A DNA stretch of 64,000 bases from Acrocarpospora phusangensis (lineage in GTDB: Bacteria > Actinomycetota > Actinomycetes > Streptosporangiales > Streptosporangiaceae). Made by a program: the position numbers and the translations under genes. The stretch's first letter is position 1. Every line of letters begins with the position of its first letter. The stretch spans positions 25,149 to 89,148 of the forward strand of contig NZ_BOOA01000036.1 in NCBI RefSeq assembly GCF_016862995.1, in the 5' to 3' direction. The notes beneath the pieces were generated by a model. The model was not told where the DNA came from. It did no database searches and saw only the letters and a list, made by a program, of their open reading frames with translations. Positions 57,240 through 64,000 of the stretch are shown here, piece by piece.

Positions 57240-58448
57240 TCAGGAGCGCATGCAGTGGCGGCCGCGGGTGCGGGTGCAGTGGCGGACTCCGGCGGCCAGG
57301 GCGGCGAAGAGGATCACGCCACCGATGACTCCCGAGATCGGGATGTCGTGCTGGATGGTCTCGCTGGCCGCGTTGCGGAAGGCAGGAGTGGCGATAGCTT
57401 CGGTCGTGGCCGACTTCGCCGTGAGGTTCGCCGGGTTCTTCGCCGAGGCGGCTTCGCTGATGACGGGGGCCGGTGCGCAGACCTTCTCCACCTCGTGGAC
57501 CTTGGCGGTGGGGAAGGTGAGAGCAGGGGCCTCGGGGGCCGCGCTGTCGCGCATGGCGTAGGCGCCGGTTGAGAACGGGACGGGCGCGCCCTTCTTGCCC
57601 GGTCCCTCGCCCCACTTGGTGATCACATAGTCGATCTTGATGTGGCCCTGGCCGCCGCTGACGGTCAGGCTGGAGCCGTTCCACTGGCTGCCGGTCAGCT
57701 CGGCGAAGGTCTTGCCGTCCAGGTCCAGCATGACGCCGCTGCTGGACGGGACTCCCGGGCCGCGGTCGCCGACGAAGAAATTGGCCTTGCGGCCGTCGTG
57801 GATGACGTAGCCCTCGGTGCCCATCGGCCAGCTGGGGCTGGCGGCCAGGCCCTTCTGCATGGGCTTGCCGGAGGCCGGCTGGCCGGTGTCCCCGTTGACG
57901 CCGGAGCCGTCGTCCCAGAAGTACGACGCCGTGGTGCTGCCGTGGTAGATCGCGGTCTGCACCTGTTTGGGCACGCCGTACCCGGAGAATTCGGTGGCGG
58001 GGCGGGTGACGCGCTGGACCTGGCCGTGCAGGGACTCGATGGTGGTGACGTCGCGGCCGTTGATCTTCTCCACGATGCCGACCTGGGCGTGTTCCTTGAG
58101 GAAGGCCACCGAGCCCGGCGCCGGCTGGGCCGACCAGGCGTGCTGGGCCTTGAACCAGGCCTGGTGGTCGGGGGTGTGGGCGAACTTCCCGACCGATTTG
58201 GTCACGCCCGCCGCGCCCGCCGCCCAGGAGACGAAGGAGTCACACCAGGGGGCGTCGGCGAATCCGGCGGAGGTGTCCTGCGCGTACCAGGCGCCGTACT
58301 TGCTCTTTTGACCGTTCTTGACCGAGTAGCCGATCTCCTGCCGGGCGGCATCGAGCAGCTTGTCCGCGATGCTGGAAATGGGGGTCTCCTGGGGGGTTGT
58401 GACGGATGGGGGTTGGTCACGCGCGAGTAATCGGACATTAATCCCCAT
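57240..58448 (-). CDS. CHAP-domain protein with C-terminal membrane anchor
   Basis: 402 residues from ATG 58448. The CHAP domain (about 30-150) has DAARQEIGYSV, ADAPWCDSFVSWAAGAAG with the catalytic Cys, and HAQVGIVEKING with the His. A beta-rich region with WGEGPGKKGAPVPFS follows. A membrane helix (PISGVIGGVILFAALAAGV) and basic tail end the protein. No signal peptide is seen. AGGAG lies six bases before an in-frame ATT codon (58379), which would give a family-like start (SSIADKLLDAARQE); the ATG at 58448 has no Shine-Dalgarno, so the true start is unsettled. It may act on peptidoglycan or peptides. Confidence 0.75.
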   Translation of the reverse strand: MGINVRLLARDQPPSVTTPQETPISSIADKLLDAARQEIGYSVKNGQKSKYGAWYAQDTSAGFADAPWCDSFVSWAAGAAGVTKSVGKFAHTPDHQAWFKAQHAWSAQPAPGSVAFLKEHAQVGIVEKINGRDVTTIESLHGQVQRVTRPATEFSGYGVPKQVQTAIYHGSTTASYFWDDGSGVNGDTGQPASGKPMQKGLAASPSWPMGTEGYVIHDGRKANFFVGDRGPGVPSSSGVMLDLDGKTFAELTGSQWNGSSLTVSGGQGHIKIDYVITKWGEGPGKKGAPVPFSTGAYAMRDSAAPEAPALTFPTAKVHEVEKVCAPAPVISEAASAKNPANLTAKSATTEAIATPAFRNAASETIQHDIPISGVIGGVILFAALAAGVRHCTRTRGRHCMRS

Positions 58449-58546
58449 ACCAGTCAGAACACAGAGAAACCGGACAAACTTTACCTTTGGTTTGGAATGG
58501 ATCCGGGAGAGTAGTAGGGAGGGGCGCCCCGGCCTGAGGAGGAGCA

Positions 58547-59353
58547 ATGGTCAGCACGAGCCCCACCAGCAAGATCGCCAGAAGGGTGGCGGAGCACCCG
58601 GTCCTGGACCGGGTAGCGAAGATCGGTTTCGCCGCCAGAGGCGTGCTCTACGGGATAATCGGCCTGGTCGCGCTGCAGATCGGCCTCGGCAACGGCGGCG
58701 GCGCGGAAGCCGACAAGAGCGGCGCGATCCACCTGGTCGCCAGCCGTCCGCTGGGCGGGCTACTGCTCTGGATCATGGCGATCGGGCTGGCCGGGCTCGC
58801 GCTCTGGCAGACCGGCGAACTGGTCTTCGGCTCGCACGAACCACTGGACCGGGTCGAGGCCGCCGCCCGGGTCGTCGTCTACGTCCTCCTGGTGATCTCG
58901 CTGCTCGGGCTGCTCCTCCAGGACAAGCGCGCGAGTTCGACCGACGAGCAGTCCGAGGACCTCACCCGGCTGCTGTTCGGCCTGTCCGCCGGTCCGGTCC
59001 TGGTCGGGCTGCTCGGCCTGGGGCTGGTGGCGTTCGGCGTGTTCTCGGTCCGCGAAGGGTGGACCGAGCGGTTCATGCGGCACATGCGGGTGACCGAACC
59101 CCGGACCCGTACGACCGTGGTCAAGCTCGGCAAGGCCGGATACATCGCCCGCGGGGTGATCGCCGCGGCGGCCGGAGGCCTCATCTGCCAGGCCGCTCTC
59201 ACGTACGACCCGGAGAAGGCGGTCGGCATCGACGGCGCGCTCCGGGCGCTGGCCGCCACCCCGGCCGGTCCGTGGCTGCTCGTCGTGGTCGCCGGCGGCC
59301 TGGTCCTGTTCGCCGTGTACTGCTTCGCCGAGGCGCGCTGGCACCGGACCTGA
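58547..59353 (+). CDS. DUF1206 membrane protein
   Basis: 268-residue protein with six membrane helices arranged as three tandem pairs, each starting with a G-ArgGxxY/xxAR motif (KIGFAARGVLYGIIGLVAL, FGLSAGPVLVGLLGLGLVAFG, KLGKAGYIARGVIAAAAGGL). This is the DUF1206 family, common in actinobacteria and cyanobacteria, function unknown. ATG 58547 follows GAGGAGGAG. Its TGA ends one base from the convergent gene stop. Confidence 0.9.
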   Translation: MVSTSPTSKIARRVAEHPVLDRVAKIGFAARGVLYGIIGLVALQIGLGNGGGAEADKSGAIHLVASRPLGGLLLWIMAIGLAGLALWQTGELVFGSHEPLDRVEAAARVVVYVLLVISLLGLLLQDKRASSTDEQSEDLTRLLFGLSAGPVLVGLLGLGLVAFGVFSVREGWTERFMRHMRVTEPRTRTTVVKLGKAGYIARGVIAAAAGGLICQAALTYDPEKAVGIDGALRALAATPAGPWLLVVVAGGLVLFAVYCFAEARWHRT

Positions 59354-59354
59354 C

Positions 59355-60467
59355 TCAGACCAGGAGCGCGATCTCCCACTTGCCTGGATCGTCCGTGTAC
59401 TCGGTGAGCGTCCGGCCGGTGAGGGCCTCCAGGAACCCGATGTCGATCGGGCACACGCCCGGCGAGAGCTTCCGGAAGCTGTCCACGCAGTCGGCGCCGA
59501 GGAGTTCCTTCAGGCGGGCGCGATAGGCGAGGATCTCGTCGAACGGGACCATGTCGTTGTTGTCGTCGTTGTCCCTGATGCGGCCGGTGAACTCCGCCGC
59601 GAGCGTGGACACCGCGCCGGCCAGGGCCGGGACGGGCTCCAGCACGGTGACGTAACGCTCGCGGTAGTGGTCGATCGCGAGCCAGACGTGATCGCCGCTG
59701 TCCGAGGGGGGCAGATCGCCGTACGTGGCGAGGACCAGGGCGGGCAGGGTCAGCCCGGCCTCGGCGACCGGCAGGAACTCCGGCTCCTCGTGCTCGGCCG
59801 CCTGCCGCCGGTATTCGGCGACCGTGAAGTACGGCCCGAACGCGAAGGTCGCGGGAGCCGGATCCTCGTCGGGTTCGTCGGGTTCGTCGGGGATGTGGAA
59901 GTCGGAGTTGGCGGCGATGACGACCAGTTGGACGTGGTCGGCCTCGGGCAGGGTGACCTGCTCGTCGGTGAGCGCGGCCAGGCAGTCGAGGTCGATCGAG
60001 AAGCGGGCCTCGCTCCACCAGCGGTAGCTGAGGGCGCAGTCGGCGCCGAGGAATTCGCGCAACCGGTCCCGGTAGCCGACCGTCTCGTCCAGGTCCGCGA
60101 ACGCGATGTTGGAACCGTGGTACGCCGCCGCCAGCCGGGCCAGCCCTTCCGGCGACCTCGGACGGAGCACGGTGAGGATGTCGGTGTTGTGAAAGCAGGA
60201 GTTCCCGTCGGAGAAGGTCTGCGCGGCCAGCCACTCCCGGTCGGCAGGCAGTTCCTGGGGATGGGAGGCGATCAGGGCGAGAACGGGGAGTTCGTACCCG
60301 TACGCCTCCAGGGGCTGGTAGGGGCCGCGGTCCCACTCGGGGGCGGGGCTGTGGCGGACGCCGAGGGCGTCCAGCTGGGCGACGTCCTCGGCGGCGATGG
60401 CGGAGTCGTCTTCACCCCACTCGGGGTAGTGCTCGTGTGCGATCGCACGCCAGTCGGTCACGATCAC
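59355..60467 (-). CDS. Hypothetical protein with internal duplication, 370 aa
   Basis: 370-residue acidic cytosolic protein made of two diverged repeats: YGYELPVLALIASHPQELP...YRDRLREFLGADCALSYRWW...IDLDCLAALT in the first half, and LPALVLATYGDLPPS...YRARLKELLGADCVDSFRKL...IDIGFLEALT in the second. An acidic linker (PDEPDEPDEDPAP) joins them. No recognised enzyme motif. GTG 60467 is the first start. The duplication and Trp/Asp-rich style suggest a SUKH/immunity-like or regulatory scaffold, but this is unproven. Confidence 0.7.
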   Translation of the reverse strand: MIVTDWRAIAHEHYPEWGEDDSAIAAEDVAQLDALGVRHSPAPEWDRGPYQPLEAYGYELPVLALIASHPQELPADREWLAAQTFSDGNSCFHNTDILTVLRPRSPEGLARLAAAYHGSNIAFADLDETVGYRDRLREFLGADCALSYRWWSEARFSIDLDCLAALTDEQVTLPEADHVQLVVIAANSDFHIPDEPDEPDEDPAPATFAFGPYFTVAEYRRQAAEHEEPEFLPVAEAGLTLPALVLATYGDLPPSDSGDHVWLAIDHYRERYVTVLEPVPALAGAVSTLAAEFTGRIRDNDDNNDMVPFDEILAYRARLKELLGADCVDSFRKLSPGVCPIDIGFLEALTGRTLTEYTDDPGKWEIALLV

Positions 60468-60474
60468 ACGGTAG

Positions 60475-61497
60475 CTACTGCGAATCGGGCCGAACAGTGC
60501 TTGCGCTGACGAGGGTATGGCTGGCGGATCGCCGCAGTCCGGTGATTTCGAGGTGTACGCATCCGGCGTTGCTCAGCCATCCGGATATTTCGGCAGGTGA
60601 GTAGAGGCGTCCGCCTTGGGTGAGCCAGAGGTTGAGGGCGAAGCCGTCGGTGAACGCGGCTTCGGCGACGCCGCCGCGTGGCTGGGTGGTGGTCTCCAGG
60701 ATGTGGACGACGCCGCCGGGGCGCAGCGTGCTCACGGCGGCGTGGACGATGGCCTCCGCCTGGTGGGCGTTGAAGCCGTGGAGCACGTTGAACAGCAGCA
60801 CCACGTCAGCACGCAACCCCGAAAAATCCGGATTTAGGAGGTCTATCGGGTGTGTGGTGATTCCTTTGTGGGGGGTGAGGGCTGGGGGGAGGTCGGCGAC
60901 GGTTGCCCGGAGGCCGGGATAGCGGTCACGGAAGGCGGTGGCGTACCTGCCGTGGCCGCCGCCGATGTCGAGGATGTCCTGGGCGCCTTCGGGCATAGCG
61001 GCGAGGTCGAGCATGTCTGGGATCAGCCATTCGGCCAGGCCACGCTGGAGCGACTGGAACAGGCCCAGCTCGAACGGGTGCTCGCCGAGCCAGGCGTAGA
61101 AGCTTGGGTCCGGCCCTTCGCTGATCGATTCCGTCAGGTTTCCCCAGAATCGTGCGACGATCGCCGACCAGAGCTGGAGCGCGGTGCCGTAACCGTTCCC
61201 AAACCAGGCTTTTGTGGTCGGAAGAACGAAATATCGCCCGTCGGCGTCGCAGCTCAGGTAGCCCGCTGTCGTCAGAAAGCCCAACAGCAACCCAAGCCCT
61301 TCTCGATCGGCGTCCAGGCAAGCAGCCAAGTCCTCCGCCGTGTACGCCTCCGCGATGAGCCGCTCGAAAACCCCCAGCCGGATCGCGGCCACGGCCGCCT
61401 GGGTGGCCATCGTCCCCACCAGGTCGAGCATGGCGGCCGGCGCGGCTCCAGTGGTGTGGAAAAGCGCGGCCTCGTCGCCGGGAAGATCGAGAGGCAT
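60475..61497 (-). CDS. SAM-dependent methyltransferase (O-methyltransferase family)
   Basis: 340-residue class I methyltransferase: an N-terminal winged-helix dimerisation region (about 20-105; MATQAAVAAIRLGVFERLIAE, GFLTTAGYLSCDADG), motif I ILDIGGGHGRYATAFRDRYP at about 186, VADLPP after it, and DVVLLFNVLHGFNAHQAEAIV. It resembles actinobacterial small-molecule O-methyltransferases and C-methyltransferases. ATG 61497 lies one base after the TGA of the 65-aa ORF, in the junction of a duplicated segment, so the first codons (MPLDL) come from the repeat. Likely part of a biosynthetic cluster with the MFS and reductase genes. Confidence 0.85.
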   Translation of the reverse strand: MPLDLPGDEAALFHTTGAAPAAMLDLVGTMATQAAVAAIRLGVFERLIAEAYTAEDLAACLDADREGLGLLLGFLTTAGYLSCDADGRYFVLPTTKAWFGNGYGTALQLWSAIVARFWGNLTESISEGPDPSFYAWLGEHPFELGLFQSLQRGLAEWLIPDMLDLAAMPEGAQDILDIGGGHGRYATAFRDRYPGLRATVADLPPALTPHKGITTHPIDLLNPDFSGLRADVVLLFNVLHGFNAHQAEAIVHAAVSTLRPGGVVHILETTTQPRGGVAEAAFTDGFALNLWLTQGGRLYSPAEISGWLSNAGCVHLEITGLRRSASHTLVSASTVRPDSQ

Positions 61498-61785
61498 GTC
61501 ACGCCACCACCGGGGCGAGCGTCTCCACGCGGCGCAAACGCGGCGAGGTGAGCACCGCCGCAACCACGGCCAAGCTCAGAGCAAGATCGAGAGGCATGTC
61601 GCGCCACCCCGGAGCGAGCGTCTCCAGGCGGCGCAAACGCGGCGAGGTGAGCACCGCCGCAACCACGGCCAAGATCAGGGCAAGGTCGACGGGCATCTCA
61701 CGCCACCACCGGGGCGAGCGTCTCCACGCGGCGCAGGCGCGGCACGGTGAGCACCGCCGCCGCGACGGCGGCCAGGATCAGGGCG
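61487..61785. repeat. Three tandem ~99-bp repeats from the MFS 3' end
   Basis: Units begin at 61487, 61587 and 61686 (TCGA-GGCAT-start). Unit 3 is the end of the MFS gene. Units 1 and 2 differ at about 7 of 100 positions; unit 2 differs from unit 3 at about 17. Unit 2 has lost one base in its CCACCACCGG tract, which removes the stop codon and fuses units 2 and 1 in frame into a 65-aa ORF. Each unit ends in GTGGCGTGA followed by ATG in units 1 and 3. Confidence 0.85.
61499..61696 (-). CDS. 65-aa ORF from duplicated MFS C-terminus
   Basis: Reads MPVDLALILAVVAAVLTSPR, LRRLETLAPGWRD, then MPLDLALSLAVVAAVLTSPR and LRRVETLAPVVA. Each half copies the last membrane helix and tail of the MFS protein (LILAAVAAAVLTVPRLRRVETLAPVVA). 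The ATG (61696) follows the MFS TGA by one base (TGAGATG), and its own TGA precedes the methyltransferase ATG by one base, so it could be translated by reinitiation as a small membrane peptide. It may equally be a by-product. Expression is not shown. Confidence 0.5.
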   Translation of the reverse strand: MPVDLALILAVVAAVLTSPRLRRLETLAPGWRDMPLDLALSLAVVAAVLTSPRLRRVETLAPVVA

Positions 61786-62984
61786 TCGATCAGGATCAGG
61801 AAGGCGATCCCTCGCCCGGGGCCAGTGCCGATCAATAGGCCGATATTTCCGGCTAAAGCGCCCTCCGGGCGGAGCAGGGGTTCGGTGACGTACTCGGCGA
61901 GCGGTCCCGCCAGCAGGTATGCGAACGGGGTCGCCGCGCCGCCGACGGTGTGGGCGGTGCCCAGGACGCGGCCCAGCGCGTCCGGGTCGATCCTGCTCTG
62001 CAGGACCGCGTTGCCCGTGCCGTGCACCACCGGCAGCGTGAACAGGAAACACGCCGCGGCGACGCCGACCAGGAGGGGCGACGGCCGGATCGTGTGCAGG
62101 ACCAGGAACGCGCTGCCGAGCAGCATGAACAGGCCCATGCCGCGGATCCGCCGCTTGGGCCCGCCCCACACGCCCATGACCAGGCCGCCGGCGAAGACGC
62201 CCGCGCCGCCCGCGAACATGAGCACGCCGAGGACGGCCGGTGATCCGAACGACAGGATGAGCGGCTGCACGAGTACGCCCGCGACGGCGAAGCTGAAGTT
62301 GAATCCCGTGAACGCCAGCACGATGGCCAGCAGGTCGCGGCGGGCGGTGAGGTAGCGCCAGCCGTACAGGAGATCGGCGATCGGAGCGTTGGCGGAGCCG
62401 CCGCCGGGGGGTGTGCGGACGGCTGCGGGCAGCCGGAGGACGATGAGCGTGCCGACCGCGATCGCGTACGTGGCCAGGTCGAGGACGAGCACGCCCGCCA
62501 TGCCGATCGCGCCCAGCAGGGCGCCGGCCGCCAGCGGGGCCGCGATCTGGGCGGCGACGGTGATCTGCATGAGCCCGTTGGCCCTGGCCAGGTGCCGTTC
62601 CGGGATGAGTAGCGGCGTCATCGCCTGGTAGGTCGTCATGTGGATGGTGCCGCAGATGGCGCCGATGAAGGATCCGGCGCAGATGTGCCAGACCTGGAGG
62701 TTTCCGGTGGCGAGGAGCAGCGCCTGGATACCGGTGCTCACGGCTGTAACGCTGTCGCTCAGGATGAGGACGCGGCGGCGGTCGAAGCGGTCGACGAGTA
62801 CCCCGGCGAACGGTCCGACCAGTATTGCGGGGATCAGTCCCGAGAGCATGACCAGGGCAAACAGGGTGGTCGAATTCGTCGTCTGGTATACCCAGACGCC
62901 CAGGACGAAGCCGGTCAGGCTGGAGCCGACCCCGGATAACAGCGAAGAGAACCAGATAATCCCGAATCGGATCAGATCAGGCAC
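61698..62984 (-). CDS. MFS transporter
   Basis: 428-residue major facilitator transporter with about 12 hydrophobic helices. FVLGVWVYQTTNSTTLFALVM begins the first pair, GPFAGVLVDRFDRRRVLILSD is the MFS loop 2-3 motif, and the second half has GGPKRRIRGMGLFMLLGSA. The family resembles enterobactin/macrolide exporters (MFS_3-like). GTG 62984 follows GGAGG and overlaps the end of the reductase frame by 13 nt. Context (thioester reductase, methyltransferase) suggests export of a peptide or polyketide product. Confidence 0.87.
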   Translation of the reverse strand: MPDLIRFGIIWFSSLLSGVGSSLTGFVLGVWVYQTTNSTTLFALVMLSGLIPAILVGPFAGVLVDRFDRRRVLILSDSVTAVSTGIQALLLATGNLQVWHICAGSFIGAICGTIHMTTYQAMTPLLIPERHLARANGLMQITVAAQIAAPLAAGALLGAIGMAGVLVLDLATYAIAVGTLIVLRLPAAVRTPPGGGSANAPIADLLYGWRYLTARRDLLAIVLAFTGFNFSFAVAGVLVQPLILSFGSPAVLGVLMFAGGAGVFAGGLVMGVWGGPKRRIRGMGLFMLLGSAFLVLHTIRPSPLLVGVAAACFLFTLPVVHGTGNAVLQSRIDPDALGRVLGTAHTVGGAATPFAYLLAGPLAEYVTEPLLRPEGALAGNIGLLIGTGPGRGIAFLILIDALILAAVAAAVLTVPRLRRVETLAPVVA

Positions 62985-63998
62985 ATCGCCTCCAGGTAGG
63001 CACGGATGAGATCGCGATCGGCGGGCGGGCAGACGATGCCCGCCTCGGCCAGCAGCCGTTCGGTGCGCGAGCAGTCGAAGTCCGGCCGCGAGAACATCGG
63101 CGTCTCCTCGGAAAGCACCGTCGCGAAAGGCGCGATCGGCAGCTCCTCCAACCGCCCGGCGACCGCCGCCCGCCACTCCCCCCACGGCACCAGCCGCGCC
63201 CCCATGGCCTCGGCTATCTCCCCGTAACCGATGGTCGCGGAATTGAAATAGTGGTAGTCGTCCCCCGCCGGCCGCCCCAGCAGATGAACGATCCCGTCGG
63301 CCACGTAATCCACCGGCGCGACATCCTCCGCATACGGAAGATCGGGCACCATCGAAATCCGCGCACAGGTGCTCAGCAACCGACTGAAATAATCCCCGTC
63401 ATTCCCTTTCCCGGTACGGGCTGTCGCCGCCGATCCTGGCCGGCCGATGCACCGAAACCGGAATCCCCCGGCTCCGCGCCTCGCTCACCAGCCGGTCGGC
63501 GACCCACTTGCTCTGGTTGTATCCACCGTCCAGCCCCAAGGGATCGTCAGGCGCATCGGCTTCTGTAACCCGAATCCCTCGGTACGCATCCCCCAGATGC
63601 ACACCCAACGTCGAGACGTAATGCACAGGAATCCCCCCGCCAAGAGCCGCGAGCCGAAGCACTTCGACGGTCCCCCCGACATTGACCGTCTTCAACGCCG
63701 CATAACTCTCGGCGAAATTGATGATCCCCCCGTTGTGACAGATGACATCGACCTCATCCGCCAACTCCTCGAACCGTTGCACCCCCAGCCCGAGCATCGG
63801 CGACCCGAGATCCCCCACCACCGCATCCCCGCCCACCGGCCGAGCGGACCCTCCCCGCACCAGGCAGATGACCCGAGCCCCATCCCGCACCAACCGGCTG
63901 AGCAACTGCGACCCGAGAAATCCCGTCGCCCCCGTAAGCAGAACCGTCCACGGCCTTTCCCCCGATGGGCTCTCGCCCAACGGGCTTCCACTCGACAG
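62972..63998 (-). pseudogene. Thioester-reductase domain, frameshifted (5' end outside window)
   Basis: Rossmann-type NAD(P)H-dependent thioester reductase domain, as at the end of NRPS or carboxylic acid reductase proteins. The first frame gives VLLTGATGFLGSQLLSRLVR (NAD(P) motif), VICHNGGIINFAESYAALKTVN, YVSTLG and GGYNQSKWVADRL (YxxxK) and HRPARIGGDS. One extra base in the G run at about 63418 shifts the frame; then GKGNDGDYFSRLLSTCARIS and DLPYAEDVAPVDYVADGIV resume to a stop at 62972. The open frame reaches the window edge, so the protein may be larger. A sequencing error cannot be excluded. Confidence 0.75.
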
Positions 63999-64000
63999 CC

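Noticed and set aside
61487..61785. Direct repeats considered as a CRISPR array
   Set aside because: The units are contiguous, about 99 bp, without spacers, and copy the 3' end of the MFS gene.

Overview
The window is very GC-rich, has dense gene packing, and carries families typical of filamentous actinomycetes: LuxR-family LAL and AfsR/SARP-type regulators, roadblock/LC7 proteins, an NgcEFG chitin-sugar transporter next to DasR-type sites, a CU044_5270-type protein beside an ECF sigma factor, a Methyltransf_19 protein and SecA2. The mix best fits the Streptosporangiales (Nonomuraea, Actinomadura or Streptosporangium-like), but genus cannot be fixed from sequence alone.

Layout. 0-5 kb: lysine 6-aminotransferase (runs off the left edge), an HdeD-like membrane protein, a class B penicillin-binding protein, a spermidine-synthase-like protein, a pterin dehydratase and an unknown protein. 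5-11.9 kb: a LAL regulator, then ngcGFE on the minus strand, with a ROK-type palindrome and two DasR-like sites between it and a class II aldolase. 12-15.3 kb: DUF885, DUF4032 and DUF523 proteins. 15.5-17.6 kb: an operon of three roadblock proteins and a DUF4388/winged-helix-like protein, with no GTPase. 17.6-24.7 kb: hydrolase, LRR-thioredoxin fusion, Crp/Fnr regulator, and a receiver-oxidoreductase coupled to a cNMP-binding histidine kinase. 24.7-27.1 kb: AlkB-like protein under a LexA-like box, DUF4291, RNA 2'-phosphotransferase and a broken SEC-C gene. 27.2-38.7 kb: accessory-looking stretch with two STAND regulators, an ECF sigma pair, a receptor-like kinase, three small secreted Cys-containing proteins, related hairpin terminators, and CHAP and patatin gene relics beside tRNA-Lys(CTT). 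38.8-42 kb: MoxR/VWA pair and a NERD protein under an IdeR-like iron box. 42-47.1 kb: TetR regulator and an acyl-CoA catabolic operon (split ACAD11-like kinase and dehydrogenase plus two more acyl-CoA dehydrogenases) sharing one operator sequence. 47.1-60.5 kb: mainly single genes, including GNAT, a TetR/monooxygenase divergent pair, a phytoene-dehydrogenase-like protein, SecA2, a CHAP protein and a DUF1206 protein. 60.5-64 kb: apparent edge of a biosynthetic cluster, with a frameshifted thioester-reductase domain, an MFS exporter, a 65-aa ORF made by tandem duplication of the exporter's 3' end, and a C/O-methyltransferase.

A recurring feature is that converging genes end within a few bases of each other, often with overlapping stop codons and no hairpin between them. 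No insertion sequence, integrase, phage gene, CRISPR array or rRNA was found.
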